Part shown: one piece after another, positions 37,316-45,911 of the stretch | How positions within the stretch are numbered: the stretch's first letter is position 1 | Layout of the letters: every line of letters starts with the position of its first letter | NCBI GenBank assembly: GCA_963725175.1 | Contig: CAVRXH010000006.1 | Span: 1,178,001 to 1,242,000, forward strand | Direction: 5' to 3' | DNA: 64,000 nucleotides | Source: DASUBV01 sp963725175 | Lineage (GTDB): Bacteria > Actinomycetota > Actinomycetes > Streptosporangiales > Streptosporangiaceae | Position numbers and translations under genes: made by a program | Notes under the pieces: model-generated | The model's input: the letters and a program-made list of their open reading frames with translations, nothing else | Told to the model about the DNA's origin: nothing | Databases searched by the model: none

Positions 37316-38040
37316 TAGGGGTCCTTCCCAGGGTGCGGGCCCGGCCACAGGTGCGGCCGGCCGATGCCCGCTGTCGCGTGTTGTGCGCGGCGTACGCCGC
37401 CCTCCTGGCCTCGCCGTCCTGCCGGGTCCAGGCCACGTGAGGGTCCCGAACCTGCGCATTACGGCATATGCCTGACGGCCCGGTTCGTGGTTCGCTGGCA
37501 TCCTGGCCCGTGGCCAGGATCGGGCATACGTGGAATCCCCGCGTTAGGTGAGTGTCAGCGATAGCCACGCACCGCCGACAGCCATACGTTCGAACGGCTG
37601 GAGCGCGTGCGAGCACCTCTCCCCGAAGCACCGTCTCTCGCAACGGGGCATCTGGTGCAGCTACCAGCCTAACACCAACGGAGCCCACGGCATTCCTTCA
37701 GAGCTGTCCCTTACGACCGCGAGGGGCCGGCAGGGCTGGCGGAACCGGTCAGGGGATACCTGGCAATGGCCTGCCGACACGCCAGCGGATCCGCGCGCAG
37801 TGGTCGAAGTTGATGAGCTGCCGACCGGTGCCTGACTCCGCAGGCCGTGTCTTGCCTGTCGACTTCCAGGGGGCTTACACGCCATGCGGTACCCGTTTCG
37901 GCGGCGCTTGAATCGCGTTCTGGCCTGGCAGCCTTGGCCAGGATCCGCGAACATCCCGATGACCCGCGAACCTACTTCACCCGACGGCAGGGTTACAAGA
38001 GCCGCCAAAGAAGGACATTCCCCTCGAACGGCCGCGCGGG
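37316..38040. other. Long intergenic leader upstream of rho
   Basis: 725 bases with no convincing gene. It contains a small perfect hairpin, CCTGGCC-CGT-GGCCAGG at 37502-37518, about 190 bases before the rho start. Rho is autoregulated through its leader in several bacteria, so a long 5' UTR is plausible. Nothing else recognised. Confidence 0.5.
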
Positions 38041-39126
38041 CTACAGCCGGTCCCGCGCTGTGACCCCGATCAGCTCTAGACCTGCGGCAAGCGCCACCCT
38101 GACCGCGTCCGCGAGCCATAGCCGGGCGGCGGTGCCCGGCTGGTCGCGCGGCGCCGAGCTGCCGCCGAACGGGAGGGCCGGGCACTGCTCGCGGCAGTCA
38201 CGCCAGTCGCTCGCCAGCGCCTCCAGGTAGCGAGGCAGCTCCGCGGGACGGCCCCGGCGCGCCGCCGCCGCGACCCGCTCCGGCAGCCAGGACAGCCTGG
38301 TCAGCACGGCCAGCTCCGCCTCCGCATAGCGCGGCGGCCTGGCCGGCCACTCCCCCGGTGCCAGCCCCAGGTCCGCGCCCCAGCGCAGCACAGACGCCGC
38401 GTCGGCGTGCGCGAAGCTGACCGCGTAATCGGACGAGATTTCGCCGGGCGCGGCGGCTAGCCCGGCGCGGCGGGTGCGGTCCACGGCACGGGCGTAGCTG
38501 GCGACATCCGCCGGGCGGTCAGCCGGGATCCGGGACAGGGCATAGCGAACCGCGTCGGCGCCCGCGAAGGCCACCGCGTCGGCCACCGTGCCCAGGTCGG
38601 CCTCCCGGCGGCGGGTACCTGACGTCAGCCGTTCCGGCCCAGAGTCTTGAGTCGCCGCCACGCCGGCCAGCCGCGCCAGGCGCGCGGTCAGCGCCGCCGC
38701 CTGGTCCCGCCAGGCCGTGTGCCAGTCCGGCGCGGCAGCCAGGTCCGGCAGCGGGAGGGCCGGGCGGGTCGCGCGGCGGGCGTCGCTGCGGGCGCAGGCC
38801 GGGCCCGCCGCGACGATCCGGGGCACCAGGGCCGCGAGGGCGAAGGGCGTGACCGTGACCGTCAGGTAGCCCGAGCCCGTGGCCCGTGCGGACGCGATCC
38901 AGCTCGCTGGCTCGATGCGGCGGGCGAGCTGACGCGCGATCTGGGCCGGCGGCTCGCCGGTGACCACCGCCAGCCCGAACGGCAGCGAGGACGCGTAGCC
39001 GCCGGGGCCGGCCGGCCGCCAGGTGCCCGCCTGCGTGACGTCCCGCGCCGCCTGGGGGAACTCGCCCGAGGCGACGGCGGCGGTGAGGACACGGGCGAGT
39101 TCGGCGCCGAGGTCGGCTGGGATCAC
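38041..39126 (-). CDS. ArgS-related anticodon-binding protein (NrtL-type)
   Basis: 361 residues. Resembles arginyl-tRNA synthetase but lacks the catalytic core: an Add-1-like N-domain (PADLGAELARVLTAAVASGE) and a C-terminal DALR all-helical domain (RYAEAELAVLTRLSWLPERV, YLEALASDWRDC, ARLWLADAVRVALAAGLELI) are visible, but no HIGH or KMSKS motif. YALSRIPADRP and SFAHADAASVLRW match synthetase linkers. I infer a tRNA-binding paralogue of unknown role. A tRNA-Arg gene lies 631 bases upstream. Confidence 0.78.
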   Translation of the reverse strand: MIPADLGAELARVLTAAVASGEFPQAARDVTQAGTWRPAGPGGYASSLPFGLAVVTGEPPAQIARQLARRIEPASWIASARATGSGYLTVTVTPFALAALVPRIVAAGPACARSDARRATRPALPLPDLAAAPDWHTAWRDQAAALTARLARLAGVAATQDSGPERLTSGTRRREADLGTVADAVAFAGADAVRYALSRIPADRPADVASYARAVDRTRRAGLAAAPGEISSDYAVSFAHADAASVLRWGADLGLAPGEWPARPPRYAEAELAVLTRLSWLPERVAAAARRGRPAELPRYLEALASDWRDCREQCPALPFGGSSAPRDQPGTAARLWLADAVRVALAAGLELIGVTARDRL

Positions 39127-39236
39127 CGGATCAGGCTAAGCGGTACGGCCTCGCCGGGGCCGGGGTGCGGGCTCGGCGGGGCTCGGGTGGCAGGCCGGGA
39201 GGCGGGGCTCGGCGGGGTAACGGATTCGCGGCTGGG

Positions 39237-39632
39237 TCAGTCGAACGCGCTGCCCGGCGCGCCCGCCAACTCGCGGACCACGCGGATCATCTCGGCCGGG
39301 TCGAACGGCTTGGTGAGGTAGGCGTCCACGCCGATCTGCCGCCCCCTGCTCCGGTCGTCCTCCTGCGCGCGAGCGGTGATCAGCACCACCTTGATCTGCG
39401 CTGTGTCCGGATTGCGGCGCAGTTGAGTGGCCGTCACCCAGCCGTCGAGCCGGGGCATCATCACGTCCAGCGTGATCACGTCCGGGCCGACCTCGGTGAC
39501 CTTCTCCAGGCAGTCCCGGCCATCCACGGCGGTGACGACGTCGAACCCTTCGAGGGTCAGGTTGACAGCGATGAGCTGGCGGATGACCTCGTCATCATCC
39601 ACCACCAGCACCCGTCCAAGTCCCTGCGTCAC
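39237..39632 (-). CDS. Stand-alone response-regulator receiver protein
   Basis: About 131 residues from the GTG at 39630-39632; an upstream frame extends into the tRNA gene and is rejected. Acidic pocket VLVVDDDEV, phospho-acceptor Asp in ITLDVMMPRLDG, Thr/Ala switch in VVLITARAQ and Lys in YLTKPFDPAE. No output domain, so it works by protein contact. No partner kinase in the window. The GTG has only a weak ribosome site. Confidence 0.85.
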   Translation of the reverse strand: MTQGLGRVLVVDDDEVIRQLIAVNLTLEGFDVVTAVDGRDCLEKVTEVGPDVITLDVMMPRLDGWVTATQLRRNPDTAQIKVVLITARAQEDDRSRGRQIGVDAYLTKPFDPAEMIRVVRELAGAPGSAFD

Positions 39633-39756
39633 CCGCGTGAGGCTATCCGCTCCGGTGGCCGGATGCGCGCCGTTCTGGTCGCGTGTCCGGAGATAGTTGA
39701 CGGACTGATACTGTGTCTTCGGCCCGCAGGCATGACCGGCGCGGGCGATAGCGCCA

Positions 39757-39828
39757 GCCCCCATAGCTCAGGGGATAGAGCAACGGCCTCCGGAGCCGTG
39801 TGCGCAGGTTCGAATCCTGCTGGGGGCG
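39757..39828 (+). tRNA. tRNA-Arg(CCG)
   Basis: Cloverleaf readable by eye: acceptor GCCCCCA/TGGGGGC with discriminator G, D-arm AGCTCAGGGGATAGAGCA, anticodon stem ACGGC/GCCGT with loop CTCCGGA (anticodon CCG at 39790-39792, reading codon CGG) and T-arm GCAGGTTCGAATCCTGC. CCA is not encoded. Confidence 0.95.
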
Positions 39829-40134
39829 CCCACCCAGGCCAGGCCATACGGCCGGTGACCTGCTCTTACGCCCGTTCGGGCAGCTTGATCTTGTGCAGCC
39901 AGATGCCGCTGAATGCCGCCGTTCATCGCGGTTCCCGGAACATACGCGGAACGGCCAGGAGGCCATCGACCCAGGTCAGCCCCGGCTGTCGCACGCCGGG
40001 CCACATCCGCAGAGACCAACAGATCAAGGTAGCTCTCACGACAGGCAGACCGGTCGCAGCGCAGCCGTCTTCCTCGGCGCAACACTGTCCAGCTCGCAGC
40101 CACCGGCTCCATAGAGCACCTCTGCCCGGCCGGA
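39829..40134. other. Intergenic region after tRNA-Arg
   Basis: No gene found. A small hairpin GCCCG-TT-CGGGC at 39870-39881 may aid termination of the tRNA transcript. Confidence 0.45.
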
Positions 40135-41112
40135 CTACCACGTCAATTCCCCGCGGCGTGCCCACCACGCCTCGGCCCCGTCCATCGCTCTCTCCGCCTC
40201 GGGCAAGCCCACTGTTCCATGTACTCCGATTCGCTCATCCATCAACCCGGCCGTTGCGACCCAGTGCAGGGGAATCAGGGTGATCTGCGCCGGGAGCAAC
40301 CGGCGCTCGTCGGGCGTCACGGGTTCGGGAGCGGAACTGTCGTAGGCGTCGCAGAGTTCGCGGAGGTCGACGTTGGCGCCACTCTCAGATGCCCAGTACA
40401 GGCTGCCGGCCACGTCGTAGAGCCGCTCCCGGATGCGCACGAAATCCAGATCGAGATTCAGCCAGGAGCCATCCGGCAGCTGGACCGCGTTGCCGAGAGT
40501 GTAGTCGCCGTGGATCGGAGCGCGCGGGAGCTCGACGCCGCGCCGGGCTCTGCCCAGCTCGCCGAGGAGGAGCTCGGCGCGGCGCACCACGGGCTCGGCC
40601 CCAGCGCCCAGACGGCGACGCGTGAAGCCGAGCCAGTAGTGCAACTGGCGGCTGGTTCTGTGGTCGTCGAGCGGCTGGGGCAGGTCCGGCTCCCAGGTCG
40701 CGCGCAGCCCCGCGTGCAGGCGGCCGAGCTCCTCGAACAACCGCAGGTACGACTCCTGGCTTGGGCTTGGCTGCGCGTGCGGGACAAATTCTTCGAGTTC
40801 CGCCCAGCGGCCACCGACCCTGGCCAGGTCCCGGCCGAGGATCGGCACCGGCCGGGCGACCCGAATCCCTGCCCGCTGGAGTCGCTCGCGCAGCCGGCGC
40901 AACCCTGCCACGCGGCCGCGCGTCGCCCATGGTCGATGCACACGCAGGACGTGCGGTGCAGCGGCGTCGAGCCGGACGTTGAGGTTGAACTCGCCACCGA
41001 TGTCCTGCCACGTCCTGGCAGGCGCGACCTGATCGAGCAGCGCGGCGACCGCGGGGTCATCGGTGCTGGCCCTTGGCCCGAACCAGCTGGGCAGTGGCGG
41101 AGGTGGTGTCAA
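40135..41112 (-). CDS. APH-family phosphotransferase (aminoglycoside-kinase fold)
   Basis: 325 residues. Kinase-like fold with catalytic loop APIHGDYTLGN (His-Gly-Asp ... Asn) and metal-binding Asp in LNLDLDFVRIRERLYDVA. N-terminal lobe shows FNLNVRLDAAAPHVLRVHRP. The first codon is TTG with AAGGAC eight bases upstream; a later start is possible. Physiological substrate unknown; such kinases are often not resistance genes. Confidence 0.8.
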   Translation of the reverse strand: MTPPPPLPSWFGPRASTDDPAVAALLDQVAPARTWQDIGGEFNLNVRLDAAAPHVLRVHRPWATRGRVAGLRRLRERLQRAGIRVARPVPILGRDLARVGGRWAELEEFVPHAQPSPSQESYLRLFEELGRLHAGLRATWEPDLPQPLDDHRTSRQLHYWLGFTRRRLGAGAEPVVRRAELLLGELGRARRGVELPRAPIHGDYTLGNAVQLPDGSWLNLDLDFVRIRERLYDVAGSLYWASESGANVDLRELCDAYDSSAPEPVTPDERRLLPAQITLIPLHWVATAGLMDERIGVHGTVGLPEAERAMDGAEAWWARRGELTW

Positions 41113-41782
41113 AGCCTGGGTCCTTCATCGCGGAGCTTCGCCGGAAGCATCCCATCCGCGGTAGAAACAGCATGCCCGGCACATTGAGGTTCTGCGTCTC
41201 AGCGTTCAAGAATCGGCAGCCTCGGATTCTCGCACGGCCTCCGCCGCGGAGTCGGGTGGCGAGAGGCGGACGCGGCCACGCCCCGCACCCAGACGCGATG
41301 GAAGTTGTCCGCCTAAGCTGCCCGATCAGTCACAACCGGTGTCAACCGAACCTGCAGCAGACCCACTTGCGGATCAAGTGTTGTGCCCGTTGCGTGCGAT
41401 CGAATGGTCACCCTGCGAACTGACGGTCACTTGCGGGCAATCGCCATACACGCTGACCTAGGTATCGCCTGCGCAGCGATCTGATAGGCGCAGCCTTCCA
41501 AGCTGGCGTTCATGCTGCCGCTCCGTTCCGGCCAAATCTTTGCTGACCTGCGGAGATACGGCCATTTAGGGTTCCGGCGGGTATGCCGGTCCCACGGTCT
41601 GAGCGAGCAAGGACCGTCGGTCACTAACCTCGCCTTTCCCGCGCTAAGGCTTCGGCCACCAGCAGCGGCACGCCAGCCAGGGACACCGCGAGGCCATCGC
41701 CGACACCAGCAGCAAACCTGCCGCGCATAGTGCCGGCTACGTGCGGGATGTCGGGTGCTGCCGTACTCCGGGAGCCTCGGGC
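41113..41782. other. Gene-poor 670-base region
   Basis: Only short frames lacking coding character. Base composition is less GC-rich than the core and continues into the toxin-antitoxin genes, suggesting accessory or acquired DNA. No repeat or mobile-element end recognised. Confidence 0.5.
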
Positions 41783-42457
41783 TTATGCCGACAACTCGGA
41801 CTGCCAGATGGAGTAGAAGGCCCGGAAATCGGCTGGTGCGGTGCCATCGGGCAGGGGTATCTCGGTGTTGGAGAGCCGGTCCAGTGTGGCCAGCATGACT
41901 GCGAGGACCGCGCGGTCGAAGCCCGCGTCGATCTGGGTAGCGCGGGCTAGAAGGGTGTCCTTGCCGAATCGGCGTGCCAGGACGTAGACGTCGGCGAAGT
42001 CACGTGCGGCTGCCCTGTCGAATAGGGCCAGGAGCTTGTGACCGGCGAGTTCCTCTGGCGCGAGCGTTGGCCCGACCTCGGTAATGGACGGCGGAGAGTC
42101 CGGTGGGGCGCTTACAGCCAAGTCGACGAGGACTGTCCCGTGGTCGCTGCGGATGACCAGTCGGCAGAACGTCTCGCTGTCGTGAATCCGCTCAGTGCTC
42201 CAGCCTCGCCTCCGGGTCGCTTCCTCTAGGGCGTCACGGGCGGCGGGAACGTGGCCGTCCTCCGGTGGGGTGAAGAAGTCCAAGTCCTCGGTGGGGCGGG
42301 TAGTCAGGTGCTGGGCCAGCAGGGCCGCTCCCCCGGCTAGCAGGAAGCCTTTGCTTTTCGGCAGTCCGAAGAACAGCCGGACGACCTCCGCCTGGAAAGC
42401 GGCTAGCCCCGGCCCGCTATCCCCGCCTGCGGGCATGCCTGTATCCGGTATGGTCAC
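41783..42457 (-). CDS. AbiEii/AbiGii-like nucleotidyltransferase (toxin candidate)
   Basis: About 224 residues from the GTG at 42455-42457, which overlaps the TGA of the upstream XRE gene (GTGA). GFLLAGGAALLAQHLTTRPTE followed by DLDFF is the nucleotidyltransferase core (GG ... DxD), and LAGHKLLALFDRAAARDFADVY is the conserved Lys/Arg-Asp helix of AbiEii proteins. Related toxins (AbiEii, MenT) transfer nucleotides to tRNA. Pairing with an XRE regulator suggests a type IV-like or MenAT-like toxin-antitoxin or phage-defence unit. Confidence 0.8.
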   Translation of the reverse strand: MTIPDTGMPAGGDSGPGLAAFQAEVVRLFFGLPKSKGFLLAGGAALLAQHLTTRPTEDLDFFTPPEDGHVPAARDALEEATRRRGWSTERIHDSETFCRLVIRSDHGTVLVDLAVSAPPDSPPSITEVGPTLAPEELAGHKLLALFDRAAARDFADVYVLARRFGKDTLLARATQIDAGFDRAVLAVMLATLDRLSNTEIPLPDGTAPADFRAFYSIWQSELSA

Positions 42458-42969
42458 GCTGCCGCCGGACGGGACGCATCTATCACTGGTGACCACGCCG
42501 CCCGGACGGCCCTCGGGAGCACCAGGTCGTCCCACAGGTCGGCGATCAGCGCGCCATCGACATAGGCGAGGATGTCCGCAGGCCGCCCCTCCTGCAGGAC
42601 GACCTCGTATACCCGTGCACGGTCCGCGCGCAATCCCATGTTGAACACCCGGCCAGGGGCCGACCAGTTCAAGTGCACCGGAAGGTTCACCGCCGCCAGG
42701 GCGCTGGCCGTGTCTAGCCGCGGCAGTCGGCCCGGCACCCAGATGGGCCTGCCCCGCACGAGGTGCTGGGTGAACGACACATGCGGCTCGGCCGCTAATT
42801 CCCACCCCGCCTCGGCAAGCAGCCGGGCGAAGGTCGCGACTGTCGGCGATTTCCGGCCGTGCTCATAGGCCGACAACGTGGGCCGCGACGTCCCCGCCCG
42901 GTGCGCCAGTTCCTCCTGAGTCAGGCCAGCGCGGCCCCGGACCCGCTCCAGCAGCACTCCAGGCTCCAT
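42454..42969 (-). CDS. XRE-family HTH regulator/antitoxin partner
   Basis: About 171 residues. N-terminal helix-turn-helix: LLERVRGRAGLTQEELAHRA, GTSRPTLSAYEHGRKSPTVA. The C-terminal ~100 residues (SAPGRVFNMGLRADRARVYE, EVVLQEGRPADILAYVDGAL) are the domain usually paired with AbiEii-type nucleotidyltransferases. ATG at 42967-42969 with AAGGAGG upstream; a GTG one codon earlier is possible. Sits directly behind a nested palindrome that it probably binds. Confidence 0.85.
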   Translation of the reverse strand: MEPGVLLERVRGRAGLTQEELAHRAGTSRPTLSAYEHGRKSPTVATFARLLAEAGWELAAEPHVSFTQHLVRGRPIWVPGRLPRLDTASALAAVNLPVHLNWSAPGRVFNMGLRADRARVYEVVLQEGRPADILAYVDGALIADLWDDLVLPRAVRAAWSPVIDASRPAAA

Positions 42970-42981
42970 CACCCCTCCTTG

Positions 42982-43014
42982 GTATCCAACTAGATACTGT
43001 ATCTGATTGGATAC
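42982..43014. promoter_or_regulatory. Nested palindromic operator of the XRE/AbiEii operon
   Basis: Outer arms GTATCCAA / TTGGATAC and inner arms AGATAC / GTATCT share one centre of symmetry at 42998, with two-base gaps. The GTATC/GATAC core thus occurs four times. It is AT-rich and sits a few bases upstream of the ribosome site, ideal for autorepression by two HTH dimers. Confidence 0.75.
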
Positions 43015-43202
43015 TAGCTTACTTGAACCCGCTAGCCGACCGCCGCTCTCGACACGCCCAGGCGACCCAGCCGGCTGGCATGAGACCAGGACGTCGTCGC
43101 GGGGGGGCGCCGGCGTGTGTCATCCGGACCCGCCCAGGTTGGTGCACCGGGTACGGGCCGGGCGGCCGTAGCGGGCAGCGCGGGCGGTGGCAGGCTAGGA
43201 CC

Positions 43203-44208
43203 ATGCGCTATGCGAATCTGGGCCGTTCTGGCCTGTCCGTCAGCCGCCTCTGCCTTGGAACCATGAACTTCGGGCCGCTCACCACGCCCGCCGACTCGCA
43301 CCTGATCATGGATCATGCCCACGAGCTGGGCATCAACTTCTTCGACACCGCCAACCGGTACGGCGGCGCGATGAGCCCGCCCGGCCAGCTCGCGCCGGGC
43401 GAGACTCACTCGGGCTGGACCGAGGAGATCATCGGTGACTGGTTCGCCTCGGGCGGCGGCCGCCGCGAGCGCACCGTGCTGGCCACCAAGCTGTACGGGG
43501 CCATGGGCGACTGGCCGAACGAGGGCCGACTGTCAGCGCTGAACATCCGCCGGGCCTGCGATGAGTCGCTGCGCCGGCTGCGCACGGACTACATCGACCT
43601 GTACCAGATGCATCATGTCGACCGGGACACTCCGTGGGAGGAGATCTGGCAGGCGATGGAGGTCCTGGTCGCCCAGGGCAAGGTCCTCTACGTCGGGTCC
43701 TCTAACTTCGCGGGCTGGCACATCGCGAAGGCCAACGACGCCGCCGCCGCGCGCGGGTTCTTCGGCCTGGTCAGCGAGCAGTCGATCTACAACCTGATGA
43801 CCCCGCGAGATCGAGCTGGAGGTGCTGCCGGCGGCCCTGGACTACGGGGTCGGGGTCATCCCGTGGTCACCGCTGGAGGGCGGCCTGCTCGGCGGGGTGC
43901 TGCGCAAGGAGCGCGCGGGGCAGCGCCGCCTGGCGGGCCGGGCCAAGGAGGCCGTCGAGCACCACCGGGAGCAGATCGAGGCCTACGAGCTGTTCTGCGA
44001 GGAGCTCGGCGAGGAGCCCGGCGCGGTGGCGCTGTCCTGGCTGCTGCACCAGGACGGGGTCACCGGACCGATCGTCGGCCCGCGGACGATGGAGCAGGTC
44101 GACAGCGCGCTGCGCGCCCTGGAGGTGTCTCTCGACGAGGACGCCCTGAAGCGGCTCGACGAGATCTTCCCCGGTTATAAGACGGCGCCCGAGCACTACG
44201 CCTGGTGA
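43203..44208 (+). CDS. Aldo/keto reductase (frame-broken)
   Basis: NADPH-dependent carbonyl reductase. N-terminus MRYANLGRSGLSVSRLCLGT. Catalytic tetrad in FFDTANRYGG (Asp, Tyr), LATKLYG (Lys) and YQMHHVDRDTP (His). NADPH site GVIPWSPLEGGLLGG and IVGPRTMEQVDSAL. One break near 43808: ACCCC should be ACCC, restoring TREIELEVLPAAL. About 334 residues. Immediately upstream of the biosynthetic locus on the same strand, possibly part of it. Confidence 0.85.
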
Positions 44209-44223
44209 GCGCGGGGCCGCGCT
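44208..44223. terminator. Small hairpin after the aldo/keto reductase gene
   Basis: AGCGCGG-GG-CCGCGCT beginning in the TGA stop codon. Seven base pairs, modest strength. Confidence 0.35.
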
Positions 44224-44268
44224 AGCGGCAATCGCCAAGTACGAAATCGCTGAGAGGTTAGGGCGGTC

Positions 44269-45276
44269 ATGCCATTAATTACGGGCGGCTCTGGGCTTTC
44301 TGAGTCCGAGAGGGATGACTTCTGGCGGCAGGGATTCATCGGGCCGTTCGCCAGCGGCCTCAGCCGGGACGAGGCACTGGCGCTCGGGGACCGGTACGAG
44401 CGGACGGTCCTGGACCGGGCACGGCACCCGTTATACGGGCGGTACTCGCAGCGGGACTGGCACCTGGTGCACGAGGACCTGGAACGGCTGCTGGTGCGCG
44501 ACTCGATCGTCAGCCGGACCGTGTCGCTGCTGGGGCACGACCTGCTGCTATGGCGCTCGAAAATCTTCCACAAGCCGGCCAGGGGCGACGCGATCGGCTG
44601 GCATCAGGAGTGGGGATTCTTCGACGGGGAGGAGATCGGCAACACGGTCCCGTCGCTGCGGCCGGCGGACCCGGACGGCGGTATCTGGGACGTGACGGTC
44701 TGGATCGCGCTGGACGATGTCACTCGCGAGAACGGGGCGGTGCAGTTCGCGGTCGGATCGCACACGACGCGGTATCCGTGGCAGCGGGTGTCGATGACGC
44801 GGTCGGCGTTCTACGAGGATCCGTTCAGGGACCTGGACAAGCACGAGATCGCGCGGCGGGCCAGGGCGGGCGAGCTGCTGCTTGACATCGACACGGCGTC
44901 CTGGCTGGACGGCTTCGACGTGGCGGAGGCGAGCGCCGGGGAGATGGCCGCCTACCTGGAATCGCGGTTCGCGGAACTGCAGGCGAAGCACACGAGCTTC
45001 GCGCCGGCCGCGGATGAGGTCGCGACGGTGACGATGCGGGCCGGGGACTTCGTCATCTTCACCGAGCGCACCATGCACGGGTCGCCGGCGAACCGGTCCG
45101 ATCGCCGGCGCACGGCGGTGAACTGCCGGATCGCCAGGGCGGACAGCCTGATCTACCCAGGCCGGCTGGACGGGAACTTCACGGACGGGTCGAACCTGGA
45201 CATCAGCGGGCACACGAGCATCCTGGTATCGGGTGACCCCGCGGAGCCGCGCAACGTCTGGCGCAGGCCGGGGTGA
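44269..45276 (+). CDS. Phytanoyl-CoA dioxygenase-like Fe(II)/2-oxoglutarate oxygenase
   Basis: 335 residues, intact. PhyH-fold oxygenase. The facial triad is readable: WHQEWGF (His-x-Glu) and, 140 residues later, ERTMHGSPANRSDRRR (distal His, with Arg for 2-oxoglutarate). Because the carboxylate ligand is present, it should hydroxylate or otherwise oxidise and not halogenate (SyrB2-type halogenases have Ala/Gly there). VWIALDDVTRENGAVQFAVG is the classical PhyH segment. First gene of a probable natural-product locus; substrate unknown. Confidence 0.85.
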   Translation: MPLITGGSGLSESERDDFWRQGFIGPFASGLSRDEALALGDRYERTVLDRARHPLYGRYSQRDWHLVHEDLERLLVRDSIVSRTVSLLGHDLLLWRSKIFHKPARGDAIGWHQEWGFFDGEEIGNTVPSLRPADPDGGIWDVTVWIALDDVTRENGAVQFAVGSHTTRYPWQRVSMTRSAFYEDPFRDLDKHEIARRARAGELLLDIDTASWLDGFDVAEASAGEMAAYLESRFAELQAKHTSFAPAADEVATVTMRAGDFVIFTERTMHGSPANRSDRRRTAVNCRIARADSLIYPGRLDGNFTDGSNLDISGHTSILVSGDPAEPRNVWRRPG

Positions 45277-45850
45277 GCTGGAGCGCGTCCAGATCGTGAC
45301 GGGTGTGCCTGCTGCCGCCGGCGTGCTGCGGGACGGGCTCGGCGGTGCCGACGCCCGGCCAGGCATCCCGGAGCATGGCCAGTGCGACGGTCTCCAGCCG
45401 GGCAAGGAGCGACCCGCCGGTGTCGCCGGCGCGCACGGCGACGCGCTCCTGGCGGACGATCCCGCCGGCGTCGACGCCATCATCCATGACGTGCAGCGAG
45501 ACGCCGGCCGGCGAGCCGTCGATAAGGGGCCACAGGTGCGGTGCCCGGCCGCGGTTATGCGGGAGATAGCCGAGATGAAGGTTGAGGGGATGCCAGCCCG
45601 CGAGCGCCAGCCATTCCGGCGGGAGTTTTACCTCGAATAAGACTGAGAGCAGCACATCGGGGCTGAGCGCTTTTATCTCGCTGAATCCGCCGGGCCATTC
45701 CCAGGCCGGGACGCCGAGCTCGCGCAGCGGACCGGCGGATTCCTGGATCGGCGCGGGCGGCAGCACTACGGCGGCGAGGTCGCGGTGGGCCATCAGGAAC
45801 CGGCCGGCCTCGGCCGCGAGCCGGTAATTTCCCAATAGCACAGTTCGCAT
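45203..45850 (-). CDS. Formyltransferase-family protein (10-formyl-THF type)
   Basis: 215 residues. The catalytic Asn-x-His of Fmt/ArnA-type enzymes is in HPLNLHLGYLPHNRG and the Asp in SLHVMDDGVDAGGI; VRQERVAV follows as in the family. N-terminus MRTVLLGNYRLAAEAGRFL. Only the N-terminal formyl-transfer domain is present, so it is not a methionyl-tRNA formyltransferase. Probably N-formylates a small amine. The last ~25 codons overlap the 3' end of the convergent oxygenase gene and may reflect a late stop. Confidence 0.78.
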   Translation of the reverse strand: MRTVLLGNYRLAAEAGRFLMAHRDLAAVVLPPAPIQESAGPLRELGVPAWEWPGGFSEIKALSPDVLLSVLFEVKLPPEWLALAGWHPLNLHLGYLPHNRGRAPHLWPLIDGSPAGVSLHVMDDGVDAGGIVRQERVAVRAGDTGGSLLARLETVALAMLRDAWPGVGTAEPVPQHAGGSRHTRHDLDALQLTPACARRCAAPRGHPIPGCSCAR

Positions 45851-45856
45851 CCGGGC

Positions 45857-45864
45857 ATTATACT
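45857..45864. promoter_or_regulatory. Overlapping divergent -10 elements
   Basis: TATAAT on the minus strand (45857-45862) ends six bases before the formyltransferase ATG, so its mRNA is probably leaderless. TATACT on the plus strand (45859-45864) overlaps it and can serve the ATP-grasp gene 48 bases downstream, which has AGAGAGG before its ATG. The two directions would compete for polymerase. Confidence 0.6.
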
Positions 45865-45911
45865 GTACATATCAGGCCTCTAGAAGAGGAAATCCCATTG
45901 AAGAGAGGATC

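Noticed and set aside
39633..39764. N-terminal extension of the receiver protein
   Set aside because: It would run antisense into the tRNA-Arg gene and adds no domain; the GTG at 39632 gives a complete receiver.
41427..41624. Small minus-strand frame in the gap before the AbiEii gene
   Set aside because: No motif, no ribosome site and no coding bias; left as intergenic.
44269..45276. SyrB2-like halogenase
   Set aside because: The His-x-Glu metal carboxylate is present, whereas halogenases lack it.
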